A stretch of DNA of 64,000 nucleotides, taken from positions 225,066 to 289,065 of the forward strand of contig SEMN01000615.1 in assembly GCA_005408345.1 (NCBI GenBank), read 5' to 3'. Shown in pieces: positions 13,192 through 24,672 of the stretch; positions within the stretch are counted from its first letter, which is position 1, and each line of letters opens with the position of its first letter. The position numbers and the translations under genes are program-made. The DNA is from Macquaria australasica (taxonomy: Eukaryota > Chordata > Actinopteri > Centrarchiformes > Percichthyidae). The notes under the pieces are model-generated. The model did no database searches, was not told the origin of the DNA, and was given only the letters and a program-made list of their open reading frames with translations.

Positions 13192-14162
13192 CAGAAACTC
13201 AAACGTCATCAAAAGGAAATCCAGAGTAAAAGACATCAGAGTATCACCCACACAGTTTGATTGTCAGTATATTATTACAAGACAGAAATAACGAGCAATG
13301 AATAGGATAGAAACCACCAAAAAATCCTGACTATTTAATTTCAACACAACCCTTTCTTGAAAGTCATAACTCTTTCTATTGTCGCAATTCCATGAAGGCA
13401 AATATGCCCATAAAACACATTTAATACATTTACATTTAAATACAACATTTTTTCATAACTATTTCATGCAAAGTGGTCACTACAGTGGACAGCTATTCAA
13501 AAGCCGTTTCCTTGTATATGCATGGGTTCCGATGCTATAGTTGCACATCAGCCACCACAGTGGACGCTAGTGCATCATCCCATACACTGCCACCCACTGG
13601 CCAGCTGAAACACAAATTTCTCAAAACCAAGATGGTCAACGGAAGGCAAGAAATGCTGAGCAGCTCAGGAACATCTTGCCAGTTCTTCTATAATAGGAGA
13701 CCCTTGCAGGTAAATAAAATTTGCTAACATCAAGTAACAGCTAAGGAGTAATGCAATTGTTAAAATTTCCAAGTATTGATTTTATGTTGGGAGGAAATTA
13801 CAATTAATCATCTGTCCACTAAATTGGACATCATGCATCGCAGGCTATATTTCAACTACAATTCATACTGTTACTATTACATCTGCAGTGACTTTTCTGG
13901 CTGTAAATCAATTAATTTATGTTATTAGAATGTAACTTGCAGTGTTTGTAACAAAAACAATATTTTGCACAGATTAGTACCATTATGTGAGTAGCGTATT
14001 TATATTTTGTAGAGCTTAAGTGCAGTGCATAATAGAAAAACCTACAGCATAGTGGAGCAAATACCATCTGAGTCAAGTGAGGATGGTGCTAGTGGCAGTG
14101 ATGATGAAGGGCTGCCCAGAAAAGAAGGACTAGCTGGTGAACTGATTTACAAGTCAGTCTAT

Positions 14163-14530
14163 GAGCATTGATGAGTACAACACATAGCTCATACTGGAGC
14201 AGTCTCACAGTAACAGTGTGAGAATGTGTGAGTGTGAGGTGCAGCTGTAGACACTACTTGCCAGAAACAGAGAAGTTGCGTCAGTCAGGTGTCAAAACCA
14301 TTCTGTCACTGTGGGTGAGTTAATTTGGTTATTGTGGAGACGGCATGAATTGTGTTCCCTGATGCTAATATTTAAGTCCCAAAGACAAATATTAGCGAAC
14401 CTTTTCCTGCATGTGTAATATTGTCTTTTATTAGAGGATTATCTTTCCATAATACAATAACACACTGTATGTGGTTTGAAGTTCATATCCAGCCAGTAAT
14501 AGATGCAAATGACTGAAAACAAAAATCACT
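14163..14530 (+). repeat. Duplicated upstream segment, copy 0
   Basis: Blocks shared in order with 16432-16780 include GAGCAGTCTCAC, GCAGCTGTAGACACT, GGCATGAATTGTGTT, TTTTATTAGAG, ATTATCTTTCCAT and CCAGCCAGTAATAGATGCAA. The second copy leads directly into lectin gene 1. This copy therefore looks like the upstream region of an older array unit whose gene is no longer recognisable. Confidence 0.7.
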
Positions 14531-16431
14531 TAAGTTGTTATATGTTGGGGTCAGGAGCTGTACACCAAGTCGCACTCAGAACGTCCTTCTAAGTTGATTT
14601 CAAAGAATTTCGCCTGCGCATATTTGAAAACTGCATATAGGGAAGTCAGTTAATGATTAAAACAAATAATGCAAAGTGTGAACTCTTCCTAAGAATAACC
14701 TTATCAACACCAAACGCCTCAGCAGACTGGGCTCAACCTGCAGAGTAAAGGAAATGAATCCACACACGTAAAACGCAATAATGATAAATTCTTCATTAAA
14801 AGTCTCATATATTTTATAGGCCTTCCAGTATGGGTATGGGTACTCAGTGATGTCGGGGGAGGTTTTAACTTGACTTCCCCATCTCCATCTAGTGGGCATC
14901 TCTCAACACTGCAACAGCCTGCCTTAACCCAGTATTATATGGTGACACTGCTAACTGCACCTCACTCTAAATCTCTAAATAACGAAATAAATGTGTAATA
15001 ACAGCTGCGATAACTTGCTCTAAAGTTGCTTTAGTTGCATGTATTGCATCCATTACTGTGTGTATTAGTTTCAAGGAAGCCTAAAGGTTGAAAACTAGAC
15101 TGATTTGAAGCCCCCAGATCTGTTATAATAACTCATATTTACAAAGATCAAGTGCCTGTGAGGAAGGCCTGATCCAGAGGTGTTGCTCTATGGCTGAGCC
15201 TGGCCTCAATGAAGTATCACAACATTTTAAAACTTCCTCTACCTCTGATAAAGAGACACTACACAGACAAGCAATATAAAAGCTGGCATGAAGTTCTACT
15301 TTTATTAGTTAATTCAAATGATATCGAAGGGCAGTATATCGAAGTTTTAGTGTCCCATGATGCTCTGAATGATGTTTCACAGGCCCATGTTGCTATGAAT
15401 ATATTTGGGGAAATACTCGTGCAGTTTGGCATTTTGAAGAAAATTGAAAGATCCTGATTAAAAAGAATAAGAGTTTATAAGCAGCTTGAGTATGAAAATA
15501 CACATAACACATGTAATACTACTGTTTATCAACAAAGTAGTATCTGCTCTGGTGCTAATCCAACCAAACTGACAATGAAATATTCATACTATCCGTCACA
15601 TTTTCAGAGTTTATTATGCACGCTCTTTGACATCATGCAGATCGTCGGCAGCACCCACAGTGAGGATTTTAATATTTCAGACAAATATATATGGAGTTCA
15701 GGAAATTGATGTTTTGCATATTTTACTTACTCTTTCAAAGCAGCCTAATTCATGGAGTGACCTTAAAATGTATGTGTGTAACCGGACTGCAGTTACATGT
15801 TTCTCTGTACGGATAACAAAGCAAGTCATTTTAAAGGCCCATCTAGGGACGAGCATTGCAAATTAGCTTAGGCTATAAATGCAGTGGTGTGTGGTGTTGG
15901 TTTATCCTACATACTTGTCCCTATACAAATAAACATTAAATAAATACATTTTACACCCAAACTGGAAATCCAACCTGTAATTTCTGAGATACTTAATGTT
16001 AAAGAAAAGTGTTCATTGAGGGGACATTCTGACCTATAAGTGGTGCAATAAATGAAAAATAACAAGGTCACCAAAATCATTACGGATCATCACCATGAAT
16101 ATCTGTTTTAGTAGCATTGGGGCCAAGATATCTTGCCCTGGACCAGGATGGAGGGTGGATTTTCTTTCTTTTATGTTCTTATTCATTTTGGTTTAAGATC
16201 TAATTAGCAAAGTCATACTAACTGCTCTCAGTGGAGGCAATATGACACACCACAGAAAGAAAGAAAGAATACAGTTAAAATCTCACAACATGAAAAAGAT
16301 GAAGGTGAACATTTGCTCTGTAAGCACTCATAAAGTCAATTTATTTATTTATTTTTATTTAAAGCCATTCCTCTCTTTAACAAAGGTGAACCAAAGACCA
16401 AATCTACTGAATATAGACCTTGGCTGAACAA

Positions 16432-16780
16432 CACAGTACAACACGTAGCTCAAACTTGAGCAGTCTCACGGTAAAAGTGTGAGATGCAGCTGTAGACACT
16501 GATTGCCACATAGAGCAGTTGCATCAGTCTTCGTGTCAAAACCACTCCATCACCACTGTGGTTCAGTTGATTTGGATATTGTTGAGATGGCATGAATTGT
16601 GTTTCATGACACTACACTAAGAAAACACCTAAAGTTAAATATTAGCAAACCTCTTCCTGCATGTACGCTGTTTGTGACATTATCTTTTATTAGAGCATTA
16701 TCTTTCCATCACACACAAACACACTGTATATGGTTTCAAGTTTATACCCAGCCAGTAATAGATGCAAATGACTTTCTCAA
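16432..16780 (+). promoter_or_regulatory. Upstream region of lectin gene 1, copy of 14163-14530
   Basis: It lies 150-500 bases before the start codon of the first lectin gene. It keeps two GATA-type sites (TTATCT at 16680-16685 and 16708-16713 region) around TTAGAG; the same arrangement appears at 14421-14450 with one site altered. Conservation of both sites in otherwise diverged copies is suggestive only. Confidence 0.4.
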
Positions 16781-16926
16781 CCAAAAGCAGAAGTTGTTCA
16801 GTTCAAGGCCGTGAGTGACAGACTCAGCTGAACAGAGGAAACAACCACTTCTCCAATGAGGATGCTGTGTGTTTTAATAACAGCAGCACTTCTCTGTTTA
16901 CAAGTCAGATCGAGCTGAACAGAACG

Positions 16927-17174
16927 ATGGCGGAGGAGGTCAACTACGCTTCAGTTGTGTTCAAAACTAGCGACCATTCCCCACCTGAAGGTAAGGTTTA
17001 GTTTTTAAAAATCAAGAAAAGATATCTTAAAACTGATATGGATCAGATTCTGTATCTTTGTTTATGTGATCATCCTCATATGCTATGTTGATTTCTTGCA
17101 CTGGTATTTTCTTCAATAATACTTGTTAGTAAAATACAGTTGGAATTTCTTACTGATCTGAATATTAAAGGTTT

Positions 17175-17235
<61 letters not shown>

Positions 17236-20200
17236 TGAAAGTGAAATTTGCTGTGTAACCAGGGTTTAAAACATGACAAATCAACTCATCATTAACCATA
17301 TGGGCAAACATAAGCTGACGTATCCAGAGAAAGAATCAGCAGCACGACATTGTGGAAATTTTGTAAACTGTGGCTGATTGTGGTGAACAAAGAAAATCCA
17401 TAAAATTCTAGACGTTAAACGTTAAGAAAGATTGTGTCATCTGCATTGAAATGTATTTTCAAATTTCGAATCCTTTTACCTTTTAACTATAATCCACTGG
17501 AACGGCCAATTTAATTTAATGTCAATGATATTTAACTGCAGTTTCCATTTCCTAAACTCAGATTGTTTGTTTAAAAATGTAAAATAATGATTTAATGTTG
17601 GAATTACCCGATAAGTGATGGAGTTATATATGAAATTGTTGTAACTTGCTGCTCCAAAACATGTACTTGTGGTATAGACATTGAACATATTGGATATAAA
17701 CTGAATGGTTTTTGTTTTGCTTTTGCTTAATATTGCATATTTCTGAAATTCACAGTGGAGATTCCAGCCTGACCACAGCAACCTAGAACCAGTCAGGATG
17801 TGTAATGAAGTAGTTATTTGTAAAGTGTTTCCCCATAAAAGGCTGAGTTTCCCCTTTCACCTATGATCCGTTAACTGTGAGAGAATACAGAGAATTCCAT
17901 CGTCAGATTTCATTTCAAATAATGGAATAAGCCTTTTAAAAAAAGCTGTACAGTAATTAACCACAAGATTGTGTCCTTCAACCTTTCAGCTAAAAAGGAG
18001 AATGAAACCGTGTACGATGAAGTGAAGGTGCGAGGCGAAACAACCGACCAAACCGCTGACACAAACGGTAGGTTTGTAAAGACAAAGTACACAACATACA
18101 GGTATTACTGCAACATTTCTAGTAATACTGCTACAACTACTACCACTACTTTACCATTATTACTACCATTAAAAGGGAACTAGTTTTCGAGTCATGAGGA
18201 GTACTGCTCAGCCGCTGTCAATAACCCTGAGATGTCGGCGTGTCCCAGGCAGGGTAGGTCTAGTGAAAAGACGCTATCAGATTGAATTATGGGAAGTGCA
18301 GGATTCAGCATTTTATGGAGTTTAACCCATATTAGGGGATTTATATTTCAAGTTTGAACTTTTTTAAATCTGTATTTCCCCAAGAAGGAGTGTTGGACGA
18401 GTGCTTCGACTGCAGCCACTAATACTATAAAAATACTGCTGTTACTACCACCAATACTTCTACTAGTAATGCTTCTAATGCTACCACTACTTTTAGCACA
18501 AAGGCCAAAAAGCTTTTTTCTTAAAGAATCGGTTCACAATTTTTCAAGTGCCCATATGAATATTGAAACGCTCCTCCTGTGTATACTGGCCATTAAGAGA
18601 TCCCTTTCTAATGCACTTCCAATGTAAGAGATGGGGGACAACATGCACAGCCAAGTTTATCTGAAGCTAATACGAGTTAGTCAAATAAAGTGGGCATCTT
18701 TCCTGTCTTTAATACTGACTTTTTAGTAGTAAAAGTCCCCTTTGTGCTTCCGCTGACAGTGTTTCCTTGTTGAGCTGCCGTGGAGGTATAGTAACACAAA
18801 AGATACCCTCTTGATTTTGTTAACCCAGACCGCTGAAGCCCTACGTTTCTATCTGTTGTTTAGTCTCAGCAGGATCCTTGCCCGACAAGGAAGCAAACAG
18901 AAGACGTCGCTACTATCAGCAGGTGGCTTGTTGTTTGGGGATTCTTTGTGTCATTTTCCTGTTGGGCATTGTAGCAGTCGGCGTCTACCGTAAGTTTACA
19001 AAACAGGCAGTCTATGCATCACCTCAGACTCCATTATTTGATATCAGTCATTTATGTGCCACATCAGAAGCTCAGACTATCTACTAACTAATTTCTGCCT
19101 CTTATTGTTTTCTAAATCTGTTACGAACAAGGTTCATTTTTGGACACAATAATCAGTCTAGAAATGTATGCAGGCAGTAAGCGATTGATGAGACGGTTCT
19201 TGTTTATGTGATTGTTATTGTAAGTTATTATTACTATGGAGAGGCCCATTGTAATGCACAGTGCAGCGTCTTGGAAACCATCAGGCCAAATGCTAAAGCC
19301 AAGTGCTCTTTGTCAGCTTCTAAGACAAATGTTACGAATGTTACAATCATGATAACATTTGATCACATCTTTTAGAGCTTTGTGGTTATTAATGTGTTTA
19401 ATGTTAGTTCAATTTAACTTCCGAATAAAGCCTTTTATATGGTATAGTCAATTTAACATATGAATTTGTGAAACAGAAGCCACAAAACAGCAAAGAAAGG
19501 CTGGTGACAGAATTAGTAGAAAAAACAGACATGTATGCATAAAAGGAATTAAAGGATAAGTCAAGTTATTCGATGTTTTTCTTATTGTCAACATATCCCA
19601 TGATCAGACCCAAACCAACACTGAATTGTTTAGTGTTGTAACTCTCAAAGAGAGGATTGAGTTTTTGACTACAAAACAGAGAAATGAATAATGGCGATTC
19701 GGCACGCAGGCTGAGCGGCACAGAGAAAGTTTGTTTGTTCTAATCTTTGAGTTAAAGTGAGTGAAATTTGATCCATGATGATGAAGATGCAGAAAAATAG
19801 AAATGCATGGCAAAAATGGCACATTGTTAATATTTTAAAGACCACCCCAAAATTTCGCAAATCATGTTTTCAGGGGAGCTGAGTAGTTTCTCTTTGCCCT
19901 AAAGCGCCATTGTTACTATTATAAAGCCACCAGTGAGACACTGCTCCAACAATGAACACGGCCACTGTATTGTCCTGCTGCCATAAAGGCTTGCTGGCGC
20001 ACAAAACCGATGTCAATGTCATATATTTAAGTAGGAACCAAAAGGCTTGGAGCTGAGAACCACAGGCTGGCAGGGGAAGTCAGAAAACAATGAGAGACGG
20101 ACTAACACATTGTTGGTTGTAGTTTTTTCATGGGATTTGTTGATCTTGAAATTTAAGAAACATAATAAGAGTCTATAACTCACCAAAAGGCTGGAAAACC

Positions 20201-20722
20201 TGAAGTAAAACAGACAGGAAATAGCTTCCAAAAGTGGCAAAATGACAAAAACAAAATTGCATTATTGCTATCGCTTAAGAAGCTAATTTTCATTTTGCAG
20301 TTGCTACATTAAGTCATGAGAGTGAGCAGAACCAGTTAAAAGAAAACCAAACGATTCTGCTGGCTGTCAATCGCAACCTGACAGAGCTCAACAACGAACT
20401 CAGATCAGAAAATGAAAACTTGAGGAGGGACAACAACAATCTGACAGTCCAGTTTCGCAACCTGACACGAAACTATGCTGTCTTAGAAAGCAAGATTACA
20501 AATCTGACTGCAGAAAACCAGAACCTGATGACACAAAACCAGAACCTGACAACACAAAACCAGGAGCTGGAGACACAGAGGATCAACTTAACAGAGCAAA
20601 TACGAAGCTTGGAGACACAGTGGAATAAGCTCAACGCCAGTCGAGCTCAGTGGAGCATTAATACCTACTGCCTCAAATATCAAAGTATGTTCACAACCCA
20701 TTAATTAGGCCCAAAAATAACC

Positions 20723-20759
<37 letters not shown>

Positions 20760-21415
20760 TCACAATGCAGTAATGCTGTTTATTGGTCGGTCTCTGTTGT
20801 TTCAGACAAACAGTGTCAACCTTGTCAGGTGGGCTGGTTACTCTCCCAGCCCAGCTGCTACGTGATTAATGACCCAGACCCTCCTGGTCAGAAAACCTGG
20901 GAAGAAGCTCGAGAAGACTGCAAAGGGAAGATTTCAGATTTGGCTGTTGTTACTAGTCAAAGTGAGAAGGTAATGAGAAAACTGTGGGGATCTTTATGAA
21001 ATGAAAATGTATTTTTCTGTAGGTCTGAACACACTGTAAGTCTGTAGGCCACTGTGTGTTTAAGAATAGTGTTTAAATATCTGATAACTGTCTCTCTGTT
21101 GTCAGACATTCATCAGTAATAACAATTGGGGCAGTTCAGGAAACAAGGGATACTGGATCGGCCTGAGAGTTGAAGATGGGAGATGGAAGTGGGTCGATGG
21201 AAGTAATCTGACTGACAAGTAAGAGACACATTTCCTAAACACTTTAAAATCTATCAGCCTCGATCTAAACATCATGTTCTTCCCTCAGCTCCTGGATACA
21301 ACAACCTCCTGTCAGCGGTCAGTGTGCAATTTCTGTCGAGAATGCAGGATGGAAATCGGTGAACTGTGGTGACAAAAACCGATGGATCTGCGAAAAGAAC
21401 GCTTTATCTGTTTAA
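16927..21415 (+). CDS. Type II C-type lectin-like receptor, gene 1 (7 exons, inhibitory-type tail)
   Basis: Exons are 16927-16990, 17990-18067, 18870-18989, 20301-20684, 20806-20969, 21106-21218 and 21289-21415. All junctions are GT-AG and in phase, giving 349 residues. The cytoplasmic tail starts MAEEVNYASVVF, where VNYASV (Tyr7) fits the ITIM pattern; a second tyrosine motif, VYDEV, is at Tyr30. An RRRR stop-transfer stretch precedes a membrane helix at about 66-87. The stalk (88-215) is a predicted coiled coil with eight N-glycosylation sequons (mostly NLT). The C-type lectin domain (about 219-349) has the WIGL motif and the conserved cysteines. EPN/QPD and WND calcium-sugar motifs are missing (the equivalent region reads WKSVNCG), so it resembles NK-receptor-like rather than classical sugar-binding domains. 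Intact CD209-like, CLEC and KLR families are the nearest classes; the exact orthologue is not assignable. Exon 3 has a CAGCAG tandem acceptor. Confidence 0.88.
17180..17233. repeat. (TG)n microsatellite in lectin gene 1 intron 1
   Basis: About 27 TG dinucleotides are read directly after a short T run. Confidence 0.97.
18541..18660 (+). repeat. Dispersed repeat (GTGCCCATATGAATATTGAAAC family), copy in intron 2
   Basis: Contains TGCCCATATGAATATTGAAA, TTAAGAGATCCCTTTCTAAT and GTAAGAGATGGGGGACAA. The same blocks occur at 28121-28410, partly in opposite orientation, so this is a dispersed element and not exon sequence. Confidence 0.65.
20030..20116 (+). repeat. Dispersed repeat, pair with 58210-58285
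   Basis: Both copies begin AGTAGGAACCAA and share GGAAGTCAG and GAGAGAC-GACTAACACATTGTTG in the same order, 38 kb apart. It lies in lectin gene 1 intron 3. Confidence 0.65.
20723..20760. repeat. (AAT)n microsatellite in lectin gene 1 intron 4
   Basis: About 12 AAT units are read directly. The matching intron of lectin gene 2 has only two units, so the run expanded or contracted after the copies separated. Confidence 0.95.
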
Positions 21416-21500
21416 ACACTGCAGTCATACTTGAGAAGGTTACTGGATTCTCTGTAAAGATTAGTTATAAGATATCAACTGGCTTATAAATATCAAAGTG
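20881..21500 (+). repeat. Segment identical to 29047-29666 (lectin exons 5-7 and introns)
   Basis: Reading the two segments side by side (offset 8166), I find no substitution or gap over 620 bases, introns and 3' UTR start included. Divergence begins just before it in exon 5 and just after it in the 3' UTR. Confidence 0.85.
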
Positions 21501-21783
21501 TTTCACTTTTTTTTGGAATGTTTTTTCAAAGCTGTTTGTGTATTTATGTATGTGTGTCACTGAAAGAAAGATCTAATGTAAACGTGCAGTTAGATATTGG
21601 ATTATATACATACAGTGAGTCTGACTCACAGACAACAGGGGACGCTGCATTACTTGTTCTCAAGAGAAAGTTCCAGGATTTGGTTCTTATTTGTATTCTG
21701 ATGTATAAAATACTTGTACAGGTGATGGTTAAGTGTTATCTGTCCATATAGAAGCAATTACATGTTTTAGTTCATGGTGAGTG

Positions 21784-21789
21784 AATAAA
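21784..21789 (+). promoter_or_regulatory. Candidate polyadenylation signal, lectin gene 1
   Basis: AATAAA lies 369 bases past the stop codon. Homologous 3'-flank positions carry the same signal at 23111-23116 and 29983-29988. Confidence 0.5.
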
Positions 21790-21986
21790 TGTGCAGCCAC
21801 CCATTATTCTTGTTGTCTTGTTCTTTCAAGATGCTCCTTGACATTTGGATGCTGTAACATGTTTAATCAACATGAGACAGCAGGAGATCTGGCCTCAGTA
21901 TGTTCGCTCCATTTGGACCCCATTAATCAGTCATACTGTCAACATCAGCACCAACAGGAAGTCTAATTTATTAGGCAGGAATCATA

Positions 21987-22978
21987 TGAACTTGCCCATA
22001 GGTTTAAATATGTTTGTCTGCCTGTATGTTATCCTGTGATACATCTGTCCATCCATCATTACATCGATCCATCTGTCTATATAGTTTGTGTGAATGCAGA
22101 TATTTGTTATCGTTGGTCACAAATAATCTTCAGTTTCAAAGAAAAAGCAAATTGTGTATTTTAAAAAGTAGCATTTGTGATTGTCTAAAGGGTCTTCAGT
22201 CTCAGCAGAAAGATATTTGATTACAATAAAAAGTCGCTGTGAAAGTTGAACTGCAGCAGCGTGAGAAGATGCTGCAGACAAACGGTGTGGGTTAAAACCT
22301 TTTGACGAAAAAGCTTCCCATCACAGCAACTCTGCATTAGCCGCTAACCAAACAACCGTCACAACGTCAAAGCAGAACTAAAAACCATACACTTCTGTGA
22401 TATGTAAAATTGGTACTGTACTCTTTTACATTTCCCTTATAGCTCTTGTATAGAACTGCTGGTGAACTGGATGTGTTTTTTTTTTTTCAGAATGAACAGG
22501 AAAAAAGCCACTTAATTTTAAATGTACTGTTATCTGCAGTTAAGATACTTTCTAATACATTGAAATGTTACGAGGTTCTCATATTTCTGTGCAGCTGTAA
22601 GTTTGTTTTTGTATTTCTCAAAAACATTGTTCTTCTGATGCTTTGCATGACTGCAAGCAAGTGCTTTCATAATGTTGAAATAGAATAAATCCACCTTTTG
22701 AACAAAGCTATGGTTGAAGCTTTGGTAAGTTTTGACAGTTCATACGTTTCTCTATGATGTCAATTAGCATCTTGAAATATCTATTAGAATACATGCTCAA
22801 GCAGGAACAGGACCCCTCACTCTGGTACAAAGGACCCAGTTCATGAGACATGTGGGGCACACAATGGAGATCAATAAGGCCTCCACAGTTTGACTGGAAT
22901 CCTTATATTGCCACTAACTTCACCTCATGTAAATTGACTCAAGCTGGGTGGGGACATTCAATAAAATCTGGAGTTTAC
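21987..22978 (+). repeat. Array unit block X1 (decayed lectin unit)
   Basis: Nearly the same sequence recurs at 24636-27088 once the retrotransposon at 24673-26173 is removed. Shared blocks run from GAACTTGCCCATAGG to GGGTGGGGACATTCAATAAAA. Inside is a dead copy of lectin exon 1 (22492). The closing GGGTGGGGACA-TCAATAAAA also occurs after lectin gene 2 (30232-30252), marking it as a unit end. Confidence 0.8.
22492..22539 (+). pseudogene. Decayed lectin exon 1 (unit X1)
   Basis: CAGAATGAACAGGAAAA and the closing CTGCAG correspond to exon 1 of lectin gene 2 (CAGGATGAACAGAAAACC ... CTGCAG). A stop (TAA) follows after seven codons, and the donor is changed from GTAAG to TTAAG. Downstream intron similarity (TTCTTCTGATGCT) supports homology. 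Confidence 0.65.
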
Positions 22979-22980
22979 GG

Positions 22981-23180
22981 ATTAGCCAACAGGGGGTTCT
23001 CTTCATCTGTATTTTGATGTAAACAAGATTTATATGTAGAGGTGACAGGTTTGATGTTATCCATCTATCTATGTTTCTGCCTAGAAGCAGCTTCGTGTTT
23101 ATCATTAGTGAATAAATATACTGTCACAAATTATTGTCTTTTTCTTACAAATTGCTCCTTGAAAAATGTCAGACGGCTTC
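22981..23180 (+). pseudogene. Relic lectin 3' flank
   Basis: CCAACAGGGGG, TGTATTTTGATGTAAA, ATGTAGAGGTGACAG and AATAAAT occur in the same order as in the 3' flanks of gene 1 (21630-21850) and gene 2 (29830-30050). No lectin-domain exon remains before it, so this is the tail of a lost or collapsed unit. Confidence 0.6.
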
Positions 23181-24505
23181 CATCAAGTCAGAAAGAATGA
23201 CATTATTCAGGATGCTGTGACTTTGTTTGGGTAGCCTAAAGAAAATCCCAAGAATGCACTTGAGTGTTTATTATTTTTTTATTTATACATATGATTGTAT
23301 GTTCAAATATGTGAAGTAGAGTGTAGTTATTAACAAACAGCAAAGGAGATTAGTGCTTGATTAGTGTGGTCTGCCCTTCTTCTTTACTGATCAGGTGATT
23401 ACAGTTCAAATTTACTGGCAGTGAAAACCACAGGGCGAAGGTCATTATCAATCCCCACCAGCCATTTATAAACGTTTATAAACGCCTGGTGGCGATTAGA
23501 ACGGCGTTTACAAGACTTCCAACTTCGGGGAAATTCAGAGACAAAATGTGAACCTTTTGGCTTTCGATATTCCCGAGCTGTCCATTTCATGCCCTCTGAC
23601 TTTTCCACCAGACTTCCTCATTCACCTGCTCACCTGTTCTCACTTCCCTCATTAGCCCTGCAGTCACCTGACCTTCTGCTCGTTCAGCTGCTCACCTGTT
23701 CTCACTTCACCTCATCAGCCACTCACCATGTATACCAGCCCAGGTCCTTCGTGTCTTTGTTAGTTCATCCTAGTTTCCATGTACCTTGTTGCTTTTCTGC
23801 CTGGTGTTTTGCTTTCAAGCGCCTGCCTGCCAGTACCTGCCTGTAAGCCATATATATAAAATAAGTCTTTGGACTTAACTGCTCTGCCTGTTCCGCCTGC
23901 GTTCGGGTCCTATCCTGCTTTTCCTGAGTCGTGACTTCTTACCTCAGTGTGTCTTGGTACTCCGTTTGAACATCATTAATCTGTCTATCATCCTCAGCAC
24001 AGGACAGCACGTCTCGGTTATTAAGGAAGAGTCATAGTGTGTTTTTAGAGAAGAGGAATTTCATAAGTTTGTTTGTTCCCCTGATCTTTTTGGTCTATTT
24101 GAAGGAACTGAAGTAGGCAAATGTCATCATAACTGTCTCTGCACATGATTTGTTGTTAGGTTTAGGGTACTTAATGAACAGTTAGCATCGTGATTGCCAT
24201 CGGTTGCCAATGCAAAAGAAAGGATGCTGGTTTCACCTGGATTCATCACATTCTGGTTCACTGTCACTGCAGCTGCTCTCAGCGCTTTTCCAACTAAAGC
24301 ACTCTGAATCAAGAGAAGACATTTGTCTTTAGGCCAGTTACTTAATTGTTATCTTCTCAAACATTAAAAGTCCACTGACCAAAATCTATTTCCATTTAGT
24401 GACTGTATTTTGATGTGTTGCATTAACAACGATGATTTGCTAATCTGACCAATATGTGGTGGTTGGAAATGAGCATCAACGGAGGTTTGTAGAGGCCTGT
24501 AGGAC

Positions 24506-24536
<31 letters not shown>

Positions 24537-24635
24537 TTCCTAAAACTGGGCCTTCTTGTGTTACCAAGGGTCAAATATTGTTCCTGAGCAGCAAAGAGGC
24601 TCTGGTAGCTGCAGGTCAGGTGAACTAGAAAATGG
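23181..24635. other. Spacer inside the lectin array
   Basis: No exon is recognised. It contains a pyrimidine-rich stretch with a near-repeat of GCTCACCTGTTCTCACTTC (about 23627 and 23689) and an ATT microsatellite at 24508-24537. Confidence 0.5.
24508..24537. repeat. (ATT)n microsatellite
   Basis: About nine ATT units are read directly. Confidence 0.93.
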
Positions 24636-24672
24636 AACTTGCCCATAGGTTTAAATATGTTTGCCTGTATGT

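Larger units (their letters stand above)
13200..16926. other. Spacer between nes and the lectin array
   Basis: No complete gene is seen. The right half holds two diverged copies of one segment (14163-14530 and 16432-16780), the second being the upstream region of lectin gene 1. An open stretch at about 14014-14171 encodes an acidic peptide (ESSEDGASGSDDE), but has no splice or homology support. Confidence 0.5.

Noticed and set aside
13473..14171. Possible transposase-like or small gene with an acidic ESSEDGASGSDDE stretch
   Set aside because: The acidic peptide recalls the start of piggyBac-type proteins, but there is no start codon, no following transposase frame and no matching donor; too weak to call.
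15209..15457. 82-codon plus-strand frame
   Set aside because: No family resemblance, no splice sites that join it to anything, and AT-rich spacer composition.
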